From Morinoia aosen (Eukaryota; Arthropoda; Malacostraca; Amphipoda; Talitridae): DNA of 64,000 nucleotides. The notes beneath the pieces are model-generated. The model was given only the letters and a program-made list of their open reading frames with translations, was not told the origin of the DNA and ran no database searches. Positions 22,958 to 32,798 of this stretch are shown here, in pieces; within the stretch, counting starts at the first letter, position 1, and the number at the start of each line of letters is the position of its first letter. Location of the stretch: positions 52,021,602 through 52,085,601 of the forward strand of contig CM059563.1 of NCBI GenBank assembly GCA_030386875.1, in the 5' to 3' direction. Position numbers and translations under genes: made by a program.

Positions 22958-24193
22958 TCAGGTTGGTCCAGAAATCATGTCTGATTCAATGATGTAAAGT
23001 AAAAATGAGTAAGTCGATGACAACGGAAATATTTATTCGTTAACACTCATCATTTGCTTTGAATGACATTCCACCGCTTAACACGCTTATAAATGCCTCG
23101 CTGGTAAAATTCTGTAGGCTTAGAATCGAAGTATAAATTCGACTTTTTCAATCTCTTTTACTGTTGTTAACCAATTTTACTAGATCGATTCTTTAGTTCT
23201 CGGAACACATAGAAATCAGGAGTAGCAAAGCCAGGTGAATATGGAGGATGAGGCAGCGTTTCCCAGCCGAGTTCTTTTAAGAGAGATTTGGTCAGCCCAG
23301 TTACGTGAGGTCAAGCATTATCGTGATGGAAGATGACACCATTTCTGTTCACCAACGATGCTCGCTTTAGGCTCAAAACTGTTTTAACATAATTGCTCAC
23401 ATTAAACTTATGCTTGTTGTAACGGTTCATAATGAATTCTTCTTTTACCATATCGCCATACACTCAACATGATTGTGTTAGGATGCTGTCCTGTTCTCGG
23501 TGGTTGAACTCGCCGTTCTCCTCGACTAATCTTAGAACGACGGTGCTAAACACTATCGTGAAGACTTCACTTTTCATTACCTGTGACAATCCTGTCCAAA
23601 AATGATTTTTGAATATGTCGTGAAAGCCATGATTGACTACCAGCAGCCCGTTGTTGTCGATATTATGGAGACAACTCGCGAGGAACCCGTTTTCGGGCGA
23701 CTGAAACTTTTCAATATGCCTTTGCTGGCGTACCACGGTTACATGGGCAACGTCTGCTTTGCAATTTTACTAGTGCTATCATTGGGATTCTCGGGCACAA
23801 AAACATTCAACTGATTGGAATCAAGTGTCCTTGGACGACCTTTCTTTAGCTCATCATTTAAAGTTAAATCACTGCTTAAAAGACGAGAAAACCGTTTCCT
23901 GCTACTTCTTTTATTCCCTACATCATTCCCATAAGTGTTCTGAATAAATTTTGCTGTTCCACTTGCATTAACATCTTGATGAAACTCGTACAGTAAAATG
24001 TTGATGTGATTTTTTAAGACAAATATCTATGCTACTTTTGATGATAAATATAACCGTTACAGAAATAATATGCAAGAGAATCGTTTACTTCAGTCATAGA
24101 AATATACTACACATATAACTGAATTTAAATAATTTACAAGTCTAATTTAAACATCCGTTATAAAAATCTGACATTACTTTTGCACCAACTTGA
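22958..24193 (-). mobile_element. Degenerate mariner element
   Basis: 1,236 bp between TA dinucleotides (22956-22957 and 24194-24195). The ends TCAGGTTGGTCCAGAAATCA and, in reverse, TCAAGTTGGTGCAAAAGTAA are matching mariner-type inverted repeats. Length and ends are those of a whole mariner copy that has since decayed. Confidence 0.87.
23000..24010 (-). pseudogene. Mariner transposase pseudogene (DD34D)
   Basis: Minus-strand translation gives an N-terminal helix-turn-helix region (YEFHQDVNASGTAKFIQNTYG, KKGRPRTL) and, farther on, FHHDNA with the second catalytic Asp, a stop in place of the usual Arg, PHVTGL, then WETLPHPPYSP and a final TPDF. The Arg-to-stop change is CGA to TGA, as expected from decay of a methylated CpG. 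Other frameshifts lie between these blocks, so no full protein can be made. Confidence 0.82.
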
Positions 24194-24330
24194 TATAATT
24201 GAAGGAAAATGTGCGTGCAGATGTCAGACATATTTCTGTCGAAGCAACTTAGCCTTAAACTTCGTTCATTGTAGTAGGAGATATTATGGACTTTTAATGA
24301 ATAATTCTTTCCTATCACTCTGCAGTACCA

Positions 24331-24510
24331 CTAGCGGTCGAATGAAAACTTTAGGCTTACCTCAATTCTGCCAGTTGAAATTTTCAGTCTCTAGCGGTCG
24401 AATGAAAACTTTAGGCTTACCTCAATTCTGCCAGTTGAAATTTTCAGTCTCTAGCGGTCGAATGAAAACTTTAGGCTTACCTCAATTCTGCCAGTTGAAA
24501 TTTTCAGTCT
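24331..24510. repeat. Three perfect 60-bp tandem repeats
   Basis: Units 24331-24390, 24391-24450 and 24451-24510, each starting CTAGCGGTCGAATGAAAACT, are identical base for base. The array ends 16 bp before the target duplication of the complete LINE. The open frame through it is an effect of the 60-bp period. Confidence 0.95.
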
Positions 24511-24526
24511 CCCAATGATAATTTGG

Positions 24527-24540
24527 TCTTGCTATCCTGC
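24527..24540. repeat. 14-bp target duplication, left of complete LINE
   Basis: TCTTGCTATCCTGC here and again at 31076-31089, bounding the LINE precisely. Confidence 0.92.
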
Positions 24541-25012
24541 CCTCCCAACGTCCCCCTACCTTATTGTGGTGGGAGGGTTTGCGTGCTGTGAGGAAAGGTG
24601 AGGCTATGCTGTCAGGACTTTATGTCCTGGTGGGTTCAACCGTGGCAGACAGGCTCACCTGGAGCAGCCAGACAAAGTGGGGGGCCATGGGAAGGCCCCC
24701 CATGTAAATAAAACCGGACCCCGGCAGTTACGGGTGATAAAGCCCCTGTTATCCCGGGCGTACATAGGGGCTGCCACGGGCCGGGGTCGACGGTGGGAGG
24801 GATTTTCATTCCTATTGGTCAGTGTGTGCCCGCCTTAAACGCGGAGACGCGTCAGTAGGCTACTGACCGCCCGGGGGGTTCTCTTCCGGCTTGAGCCGGC
24901 CTGGATAGGTGGGGGGGAACCCTCACTGACAAGAGTCTCCTAAACACTTGAGCTTGCTTCTTCTTCTTCTGATACTTTACCTACTTCAACGTTGACGACA
25001 CGGCCCTCACAA
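24541..25012 (+). promoter_or_regulatory. 5' UTR of complete LINE (presumed internal promoter)
   Basis: GC-rich leader with several G- and C-runs (for example GGGGGGCCATGGG near 24680). LINEs of this kind carry their promoter inside the 5' UTR; this is inferred from position, as no core motif can be proven by eye. Confidence 0.5.
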
Positions 25013-26881
25013 ATGGATACACTCACTGGAATTACCTCTCCTGAACCCGGTAAACGAGTCGTACCGTCATCTCAATTTCCTGTAGGTGGCGAGGGGACAG
25101 GCCGACGTGACGGAAGTGCAGAGTGGACAATGCAGCCATATGAACCACCCAGACCTTCGAGACCTGCCGAGGCCTCATCTGATGGCCGAGTGCCGGGAGC
25201 AGGCAGAAGGAAAAACCGTCGATGGCAACGCCTGCCCTCGGCGGTAGAAGATGAATTGCCTGCCATGGAATACAAAAAGTTCTTTGTAATAAAAGCCAAC
25301 GATAACTCCCCTATGGCTGAAGTGGACGTCGCGAAAGCCTACAGAGAACTATGTCACCGACTCGGGGGTGAACCCACTAAAATTAATGAAGTCCGTAACG
25401 GCAGTTTATTGGTCGAAGTCAAGAATCTTCACCAGAGCCGCTGCATCACCACCATTAAGTCTCTTGCCGGAGTGGAGGTAACAGTATCTCCGAATGAACG
25501 CCTTAATCAAACGAAAGGAACAATCTGGTATAAGAACAGCCCAAGGTACACAGACGCTCGTATCTTAGAGGAGCTGGAGCGATTCGGCGCCAAAGAGGTA
25601 TATTGCTTCAAAAGGAGAGAGAGGGGCGTGCTAACTCCAGGTCGAGTATACCTCATAACATTTGATCGTTGTAGGCTGCCTGATACTGTGTCAATCGGCT
25701 GGACGCGATGCCTGGTACGCCAGTACGTGCCGAGACCGAGGCGCTGTTTTAAATGCCAGGCCTTCGGACACGGCGCCAAAACCTGCCGCGCCCAGCGAGG
25801 CACGTGCGCAAATTGCTCAATGGAGCAACATGAGTCGCCTTGTGTCCGACCTGCGAGATGCGCCAACTGTGAGGGTCCGCATCCAGCCAGCTCCACATCA
25901 TGTTCCCACTATGAGATTGAAGCAGAAATCCTCGCAACTCAAGTGAGAGAGAGCATTAGCTATGGAGAAGCCAAGAGGACGGTGACATCCAGGTATGTTT
26001 CTCCCCGCACTTCTTACGCTGACGTCGCCCAACACCGTAGACTGAACTCTCAGCCAATCTTTCGGCAACCTGAGCAACCGCACTCGTGGAGTGTGGCAGC
26101 ACGGCGAGATGAGCAGGAGCCAGAGCCTTTGAGCCTTGTGGATGCCTCTGCTCTAAGAAGCCAGAGCCTGGCCCAAAAGCCTCCAGTGCGCGTGACCCAA
26201 CCTTTGGCTCAATCAGGACCCTCTAATAAGGAAATTTCAAAAGATCCAGCTTCCACCACTCACCAGAAAGATTCATCTAACGAACAGTTTCAATCAATCC
26301 CCTCAATTATTACCTCCCGCAAAAGAACTAAAAGCGACATATCGCCCCCACAAGATGTAAAACAAACAAAAACTCCGAAAACACTGAGATTTATGGAAGA
26401 CACCCCAGCAGACAATCAAGGCCAAGCTATCCCGAGTCAAGAGAAGGATCCTGTCAGGGATTCAGTGGCTACAACCGGTGGAAGGGCAGAGCACGAACGC
26501 AGCACTGTGAGGGAATCTCGATCTGCCGTGCGAGGGCCCAGCCGTGGAGACAAGCAGGAAAGGGGATCCGGGCGTGACTTGTCGCTACCGACCAAAGAAA
26601 AGAATAGCCCCCACATTGACAGTGAAAAGCAGCGTAACATTGTTACCCAACGCATTCGTTCTTTAGAGCGGGTTACGACCGTCCCAAAAGAAGTAGCAGC
26701 ACACCTGTTAAAAATCTTCCCACCCCCAAAAAACCTCCCCACCGGGCCTCCTCCGGCGGTACCTGTCCACCCGTGGATTGACAGACCTCCTGTCTCTACG
26801 TCACCCGGACTGACGTGTGCCGCAGGTGAGGGAATTGAAAAGGGTCCTACGTATATAACATCTAAAACTGACAAAAGATGA
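25013..26881 (+). CDS. LINE ORF1 protein (RNA-binding, CCHC)
   Basis: About 622 residues from the first ATG (MDTLTG); the frame is open slightly upstream but without ATG. It has an N-terminal basic stretch RRKNRRWQRLP, then a folded region (EYKKFFVIKANDNSPM to GRVYLITFDRCRLPD) as in gag-like ORF1 proteins. Three knuckles follow (CFKCQAFGHGAKTC, CANCSMEQHESPC, CANCEGPHPASSTSC), then a long polar tail. The protein is expected to coat element RNA. Its stop codon overlaps the start of ORF2 in ATGA, which suggests translation of ORF2 by termination-reinitiation. Confidence 0.9.
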   Translation: MDTLTGITSPEPGKRVVPSSQFPVGGEGTGRRDGSAEWTMQPYEPPRPSRPAEASSDGRVPGAGRRKNRRWQRLPSAVEDELPAMEYKKFFVIKANDNSPMAEVDVAKAYRELCHRLGGEPTKINEVRNGSLLVEVKNLHQSRCITTIKSLAGVEVTVSPNERLNQTKGTIWYKNSPRYTDARILEELERFGAKEVYCFKRRERGVLTPGRVYLITFDRCRLPDTVSIGWTRCLVRQYVPRPRRCFKCQAFGHGAKTCRAQRGTCANCSMEQHESPCVRPARCANCEGPHPASSTSCSHYEIEAEILATQVRESISYGEAKRTVTSRYVSPRTSYADVAQHRRLNSQPIFRQPEQPHSWSVAARRDEQEPEPLSLVDASALRSQSLAQKPPVRVTQPLAQSGPSNKEISKDPASTTHQKDSSNEQFQSIPSIITSRKRTKSDISPPQDVKQTKTPKTLRFMEDTPADNQGQAIPSQEKDPVRDSVATTGGRAEHERSTVRESRSAVRGPSRGDKQERGSGRDLSLPTKEKNSPHIDSEKQRNIVTQRIRSLERVTTVPKEVAAHLLKIFPPPKNLPTGPPPAVPVHPWIDRPPVSTSPGLTCAAGEGIEKGPTYITSKTDKR

Positions 26882-29800
26882 ACACCTTCTTACAATGGAA
26901 TATACGTGGCTACAGACGGAATTACGGAGACTTGAGAGCACTTCTGGAGAGGCACCAGCCCTGTTGTGTTTGTCTGCAGGAAACACTGCTGGGGAACGTT
27001 ACCCCAAGGCCTCCAAGCAACTACAATATAGAGTTGTTCTCCCCAGCGCCCAACCCGGTACCTGGAACGGGACTGGCGGTGCTTGTGCGGAGAGACGTTG
27101 GCTACAGTAGATTTGCGGTAAACACCAGGCTGCAGGCTATCGCTTTCCGTGTCTACATTGGGAAACGTATGATAACAGTATGTAACATCTACATACCACC
27201 AGGCGAACCCTTAGCCCTGCAAGATCTCAGCCTCTTAAGCAATCAACTCGCGAGGCCGGCCTTGATCCTGGGAGACGTCAATGCCAAGCACATACTTTGG
27301 GGAAACGCCCGGAGCGATCGTCGAGGTGAAATTGTGGAGGACTTCATCGTCGCTTCTGATTTTTGTCTTCTGAACACCGGAGCCCCCACGCATTTTCACG
27401 TGCAGACTGGGACTTCCTCCGCCATCGACCTGAGTCTTTGCACTCCCGACATCCTCTCCGAATTTCAGTGGTCCGTGAGTAGCGATGCACACGGTAGTGA
27501 TCATTACCCCGTCTTAATGCACTCCGTCCAAAACCAGCAGATGCTGATAGAATCAAGGTTTAACTTCAAAAAGGCCAACTGGAGAAACTTTGGAGCGCTG
27601 ACGACAATGGAGGACCCAAATGAAGCTCATGGCGTAGATGAATTGGTTGACAGCTTTGTGAGTGCAATGCACGAAGCCGCCAACAGTGCTATTCCAAAGT
27701 CTAAAGGCGGTTGCCCAGTGCACCGCGTCCCGTGGTGGAACAATGACTGCCAGGCCGCTAATATCGAGAGGAAACGCGCATTGCGACGAAACCAAAGAAC
27801 AAAAGAACTAGCCGACAAGATCGCATACAATCGGGCTAGAGCGCGAGCTCAGATTATAAAAGACGTCGCCCGTAAGGTATCGTGGCAGAAATACGTCTCC
27901 ACTCTCAACAGCGATACTCCTATGGCCAAGGTATGGCAGCGAGTAAATAAAATGAGGGGAAAATGCAGTTATCGACGGCCGTGCCTAGAAGTTAATGGCG
28001 TTCTCACCTCAGACCCGGAGTGCGTGGCAGAAGCACTGGCCCGAAGCTTTTATAATGTCAGTAGCGGACGACTCTACTCTCCTGCCTTTACAGTGCTGAA
28101 ACGGCAACAGGAGCAGCAGCAGCTGGACTTCTCAACAAACTCCACCTACTCTTATAATGACCCCCTTACAATGGTTGAATTTTACAACGCCCTGAAGAAA
28201 TGTAAAAATACCGCTCCCGGACCAGATGGTATCCATTACCGGATGTTGAAGAAAATGCATACTACAGCCATTAAATTCTTGCTATATATTTTCAATAAAA
28301 TCTGGATCACGCATACATATCCTCAACAATGGCGCACATCATTAATCATGGCTTTTGAAAAACCCAACAAACCTCCATCCAACCCTGACAACTACCGACC
28401 CATTGCCCTAACTAGTTGCCTTGGAAAATTGATGGAGAAAATGGTCAATGCGCGACTCACCAGATGGTTAGAGGCGGAGGAGCTACTGAACCCTGTCCAA
28501 TTTGGCAGCCGGCAGCTTCGAGGGACCACAGACGCTCTGCTCCGCTTACAGAACCACCTGGTGGCCAACCTTGCCGAGCGTCGCCGAACCATGTGTCTTT
28601 TCTTTGATATGCATAAAGCTTATGACACCGTGTGGAGATATGGAATACTTAAGACACTACATGAGTATGGACTCCGTGGTAACATGGCCCTGTATATTCG
28701 AGAATTTCTTGGTGAAAGAACTTTCCGCGTTAAGGTCGGTGGCACCCTCTCTTCCTCGCAGTTGCAGTGCGAAGGTTTACCGCAGGGCAGTGTTATGAGC
28801 TGCACACTGTTTAGTGTCGCCTTAAATGGTATCACCTCCACCTTGCCTCCCGGAACGGTTGCCTCCTTATATGTGGACGACTTTATGGTATACTCTTCAT
28901 CGACACATCTTCCGGCTCTGACGCGAAGAATGCAATTAGCCATCAATAACGCTAATAAGTGGGCTCAAGAACATGGCTTCGACTTTTCACCCGAAAAAAC
29001 CGTTGGACTTTACTTCCAGGGCCGTGGCCGTAGTGATCCCCCACAGCTCACACTGCAGGGAAGACAAGTGAGTTTCTCACACAGCGCCAAGTTTCTGGGG
29101 GTGACGCTTGATGACAGGCTCTCTTGGAAGCCCTACCTAGCCACCCTCAAGGCTGACTGCGTCAGAAGGCTGAACTTGCTAAAAAGCCTGGCCGGCCTGA
29201 CGTGGGGGGCTGACAGGATGACCCTACTGAGACTATATCGTACTCTTATTAGAAGCAAAATAGACTACGGCTGCATAGTGTATCAATATGCTAAGGCGAC
29301 TTCACTTTCGAAGCTGGACCCTGTGCATCATGCTGCTATCAGAATCTGCACTGGCGCGTTTAGGTCGTCCCCTTCCAGCAGCTTGTGTGTGGAGAGCGGT
29401 GAACCTCCTTTACGGCACCGACGTGTGCAGCTGACCCTTCAGTACTTGGCGCGGTTGGAACAAGTCCCCTTGTCTCCTGCATGGACTAGCGTGCATGCGC
29501 CATTAGGCCGACATCTGCCTTTCCCTTACTTTCTGCCCTCATCGGAAGATTATTCGGCAGTCGTGGCTGCAATGCAGCTGAGGCCAATGAGAATACAACC
29601 AGTGTTCTTGGAAAGTTTTCCCACGTGGCGTGTCCCAATCGGGAGTTTTTGTCCGGGATGTCAAATGCCTAAGAAGGATTCTATGCCTACACACATACTA
29701 AAGGGGATCTTTTTGGACCATATTGCCGAAAAACATGCCCGTGCGATGAAGTTCTATACCGACGGCTCAAAGGTGGGAGACGCAGTAGGGTGTGCCGCTG

Positions 29801-30591
29801 TGTCGGGGGAGCTGGTGAGCGCCAAGAGATTGCTCCCAGAGTCGTCCATTTTCACTGCGGAACTTTACGGTGTGCTGGAGGCCCTCCGACTAATTAAACA
29901 TTGTGTGTATGATACTTTTGCTATTTTTGTGGATTCAAAAAGTGTGGTGGAGGCCACTCGAGAGCATAATAGCACCCATCCGCTCGTTGGTGAGATCGTC
30001 ATGAACTTAATAAATTTAACACGTGAGCGTAAATCTGTGACGTTGTGCTGGGTGCCCGGCCACGTAGGAGTGTCTGGCAATGAAAGAGCTGACCAGGAGG
30101 CTAAACGGGCCGCAGAGGCAAACGAGGAGACTCTAAATCTGATGGTTCCTTTCCGAGATTATTACCCTCGAATCAAAGCGGCAGTGAGAGAACGATGGCA
30201 GCATGAATGGGACAACGCTGCTAACGATAACAATAAATTAAGAAGCATTAAACCCACTATACGTGAGTGGATATCGTCCAGTTGTCGTGGTCGCCGGTTA
30301 GAGGTGATGCTTTGTCGCCTCCGTATTGGCCATACGCGGCTAACACACGGGCACCTGATGGAGCGGCTACCACAGCCGCAGTGCGAACGGTGTCGTGTGC
30401 CTTTGACTGTAAAGCACTTCCTCGCGGAGTGTCCCCTGAATGCTGTTGCCAGGAATCTGCATTTTCCGCACCTTCGCGGGTGTGCACAGGATGTTTTGAC
30501 TGGAATACTTGGGGAGGCTGAGCGGTCAACTTATAATGTGACAGCGCTGCAGTCGTTTATTGGAGCGTGTAATCTGTCTTCAAAAATCTAG
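26878..30591 (+). CDS. LINE ORF2: endonuclease, reverse transcriptase, RNase H
   Basis: 1,237 residues without interruption. The AP endonuclease (about residues 1-220) shows QWNIRGY, CLQETLLG, LGDVNAKH and SDHYPV. The RT (about 440-760) shows CKNTAPGPDGIHY, NYRPIALTSCLGKLMEKM, FFDMHKAYDTVW, EGLPQGSVMS and LYVDDFMVY with the YVDD pair. RNase H (about 955-1085) shows FYTDGSKVGD, FTAELYGVLEAL, FVDSKSVVEA and WVPGHVGVSGNERADQEA. The C-terminal cluster is CERCRVPLTVKHFLAEC. Every catalytic residue I could check is present. It nicks target DNA, copies the RNA in place and probably removes RNA from the hybrid. Confidence 0.95.
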   Translation: MNTFLQWNIRGYRRNYGDLRALLERHQPCCVCLQETLLGNVTPRPPSNYNIELFSPAPNPVPGTGLAVLVRRDVGYSRFAVNTRLQAIAFRVYIGKRMITVCNIYIPPGEPLALQDLSLLSNQLARPALILGDVNAKHILWGNARSDRRGEIVEDFIVASDFCLLNTGAPTHFHVQTGTSSAIDLSLCTPDILSEFQWSVSSDAHGSDHYPVLMHSVQNQQMLIESRFNFKKANWRNFGALTTMEDPNEAHGVDELVDSFVSAMHEAANSAIPKSKGGCPVHRVPWWNNDCQAANIERKRALRRNQRTKELADKIAYNRARARAQIIKDVARKVSWQKYVSTLNSDTPMAKVWQRVNKMRGKCSYRRPCLEVNGVLTSDPECVAEALARSFYNVSSGRLYSPAFTVLKRQQEQQQLDFSTNSTYSYNDPLTMVEFYNALKKCKNTAPGPDGIHYRMLKKMHTTAIKFLLYIFNKIWITHTYPQQWRTSLIMAFEKPNKPPSNPDNYRPIALTSCLGKLMEKMVNARLTRWLEAEELLNPVQFGSRQLRGTTDALLRLQNHLVANLAERRRTMCLFFDMHKAYDTVWRYGILKTLHEYGLRGNMALYIREFLGERTFRVKVGGTLSSSQLQCEGLPQGSVMSCTLFSVALNGITSTLPPGTVASLYVDDFMVYSSSTHLPALTRRMQLAINNANKWAQEHGFDFSPEKTVGLYFQGRGRSDPPQLTLQGRQVSFSHSAKFLGVTLDDRLSWKPYLATLKADCVRRLNLLKSLAGLTWGADRMTLLRLYRTLIRSKIDYGCIVYQYAKATSLSKLDPVHHAAIRICTGAFRSSPSSSLCVESGEPPLRHRRVQLTLQYLARLEQVPLSPAWTSVHAPLGRHLPFPYFLPSSEDYSAVVAAMQLRPMRIQPVFLESFPTWRVPIGSFCPGCQMPKKDSMPTHILKGIFLDHIAEKHARAMKFYTDGSKVGDAVGCAAVSGELVSAKRLLPESSIFTAELYGVLEALRLIKHCVYDTFAIFVDSKSVVEATREHNSTHPLVGEIVMNLINLTRERKSVTLCWVPGHVGVSGNERADQEAKRAAEANEETLNLMVPFRDYYPRIKAAVRERWQHEWDNAANDNNKLRSIKPTIREWISSSCRGRRLEVMLCRLRIGHTRLTHGHLMERLPQPQCERCRVPLTVKHFLAECPLNAVARNLHFPHLRGCAQDVLTGILGEAERSTYNVTALQSFIGACNLSSKI

Positions 30592-30639
30592 CCTGAAGAT
30601 TCTACGCATGGTAATGCGATGTAAATACTGAACTGTAAA

Positions 30640-30700
30640 ATGGCCGGGCGCGCTGCGCAATGCCCCTGGGGGTTTCAGCGCGGGTAAGGCGCCCGGCCAT
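30640..30700 (+). other. Strong hairpin in LINE 3' UTR
   Basis: ATGGCCGGGCGC (30640-30651) pairs perfectly with GCGCCCGGCCAT (30689-30700) around a 37-nt loop. It lies 49 bp after the ORF2 stop. RTs of some LINEs recognise 3' structures in their own RNA; such a role here is inference. Confidence 0.7.
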
Positions 30701-31075
30701 AATTGGGTGGGCAGCTGAGACCCCCATTAGGGGGTTAGGCTGTTGCTCAATGTGCAAACTGTGCATGTACCTTAAGATGATTATATGAACTGATTGAACC
30801 CTAAGCATGAGGAGTATGGTATTGAACTAGCAGCTCCTTTATTACTGCCGCTGCTACTACTACTACTGTCACCAATGAAATCAAGTGTTGTTCAGATCAC
30901 GCTCGTGGCTGTCGCGTCTTTGTTTGTTTAATAGTTGCTGTGACTTGCTGTGCGATGTTTGTGGCAGTGAGACCTCGAAATTTGAGAAGTGGAGACAACC
31001 TGAATTGCGAGACCTTCGGCGCGACATAGTGCAGGCACTGAAGCGCTAGCAAATTGATGTTATTACTACTACTAC

Positions 31076-31089
31076 TCTTGCTATCCTGC
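31076..31089. repeat. 14-bp target duplication, right of complete LINE
   Basis: Identical to 24527-24540. Confidence 0.92.
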
Positions 31090-32059
31090 GGCAATTGTTG
31101 CAATATAATTGATCATTTATTCCAGTGTTCGTGAAATGTATTTTCTCACTTGCATATTCCAAGTGTAGATCCATTAGGTAATGCAATGTTAAGTAGTTAA
31201 TACAACAGTTTTGCCAGTTGATTTTCAATAGCTTAACAATGAATTTTTACTCATAGGCTCAAATTAATATTATATTAGTCTAATCTCTGAGCTGGTGATA
31301 ACCTTAGTTCAAGGAAATTTATTTAAAACGTATCAGAGTCACATTATGTTCACTTTACTCGACATTGAAAAGAAAGGTTTGCATTATCTGGTACTCTGAA
31401 GTCCATACGATTGAATGTGGCATAAATGATCCCATACCGGCGTTAGGATTTCATTGCAGAATTAGCTACATGGATCGAGTACTTTCGTACGAAAGCGGTA
31501 CGCGTGATTTGCTTTGCCAAATGTTTAGAGCCTCTATTAACTTGAATTAATTCGCTTTAAACACCCTGGAAATTATTGTGCAATGATATTGTAAATATTA
31601 AAAGAGATTTATCGTACGTATTTTTTGAGCTTATAATCTCAAAAGCAGAAACTGTAACGATACAAACGAGCACCTAACTACACAGAAAATATTTGTAAAT
31701 TTTTTGGCAACATAATTTTAGCCATTGCCAACGTATAATACAGCTTTATCTTCTACTGTTCATTCAACTTGTTGCATCTCTTATGAGGAGGCATAGGTGG
31801 TGCCTCCTGTATACCAGAAGACATTGGTGTAAATTCATAAGCACGACACATTAACACGATCAGTGTGTCTGGTTTCGTACGAATTGTTTGCATTTTAAAA
31901 TGAGCTTTTTATTAATTTTTTATTGCTTGTCTTACTAAAACTTGTCTTGTTCTTTGATTGTACGTAACTGCATATTGGTAGTAATATGCCATACTCCGGA
32001 ATTGGACTCATCATGAAGTGAACTCGTCTACAACCGTTTGTTTACGTTGCATTGTGATC
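31090..32059. other. AT-rich DNA, nothing recognised
   Basis: No open frame over about 60 codons and no repeat shared with other parts of the window was noticed. Its right end would be the promoter side of the candidate exon at 32060. Confidence 0.55.
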
Positions 32060-32219
32060 ATGGCTGCCTCAGCTGATCCTGTGTCGATCAGCGCGCCCAG
32101 TGGTAGCCCCCAAAAAATAATTTCAGAATTTATTGGGTCGTTTAATTCTTTATCTAGTGGACAGTGGCAAATCTACATTTCAGATGACAAACCAATTTCT
32201 TCAAAGCAAAAATGGAAAG
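32060..32219 (+). CDS. Candidate first coding exon of unknown host gene
   Basis: The ATG sits in a good context (ATCATGG) and opens a frame MAASADPVSISAPSGSPQ, then KIISEFIGSFNSLSSGQWQI, ISDDKPISSKQKWKG, which meets a strong donor AAAG/GTAAGT at 32220 in phase 1. Base composition and residue use look like a real exon, more so than the surroundings. I do not recognise the family. The following open frame at 32523-32798 would be a natural next exon, but I could not find an acceptor of matching phase. Confidence 0.4.
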
Positions 32220-32522
32220 GTAAGTACCTACGTTATGTTAGATATCAAACTCAGGTATCAATGTTTGCGTCAAAACTGTATAAAATTTCGCAAATTTCGG
32301 CAAATAAATCGTTACGAATCTGCTTAATTCTTTTGGGTGCATGTATAACCCTGCATATGATAAAATTGTTTAATAATAGGCCTATGTAAGTTTGTATCTT
32401 GAATAAAGTGTACTCATGATAGAACTTCCAACTAAGGTATATGATAGGACACAAAATTGTTGGGGCTTCACAAACTAGAAAATTAGAAATTTAATGCTAG
32501 TTTATAGCAAAGTTATGCTAAA

Positions 32523-32798
32523 ATGATTTTATGGCTGCAAAGTGTACCTGAAATTGCACAAATTGGTATTCTTGTCCTACTTTGGATCAATGAATGGTCA
32601 ATTTTTACTTTAACGTTGTCAATGATTCTCATAATTTTGTTGCCAATAATCAATAAAAGAACACATTTAAAAACGTTTTACAAGAATGCCATTCTGCTTA
32701 CTGATACGCTATTTTCAAATTATTCAACTTTGAAGTTGGCTTATGCGTGCCAGGAAAGCGAGCTTGCCAAGCGTAATTTAATTAATAACGGAAGCTAA
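32523..32798 (+). CDS. Unrecognised ORF with two hydrophobic segments
   Basis: 91 codons ending NNGS-stop. Two adjacent hydrophobic stretches (IAQIGILVLLWI and FTLTLSMILIILLPII) separated by a short polar turn look like a membrane hairpin, followed by a basic, polar C-terminus. It lies 300 bp after the candidate exon at 32060-32219. The sequence is AT-rich, where hydrophobic codons are common by chance, and the stop lies at the edge of a foldback element. It may be a terminal exon or a chance frame. Confidence 0.25.
   Translation: MILWLQSVPEIAQIGILVLLWINEWSIFTLTLSMILIILLPIINKRTHLKTFYKNAILLTDTLFSNYSTLKLAYACQESELAKRNLINNGS

Larger units (their letters stand above)
24541..31075 (+). mobile_element. 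Complete I-like LINE, 6,535 bp
   Basis: It runs from CCTCCCAACG directly after the left target copy to a TTATTACTACTACTAC tail before the right one. Its order is a 472-bp GC-rich 5' UTR, ORF1, ORF2 overlapping by ATGA, a 3' UTR with a strong hairpin, and a triplet tail. Both ORFs are intact and the 14-bp target duplication is perfect, so the copy is young and could be active. RNase H and the triplet tail place it with I-like LINEs; LOA-type relatives are an alternative. It differs clearly in sequence from the I-like LINE at 1-14 kb. Confidence 0.93.

Noticed and set aside
24180-24518. 112-codon frame through the 60-bp repeats
   Set aside because: Period of 60 bp is a multiple of three, so one frame stays open; no protein-like content outside the array.
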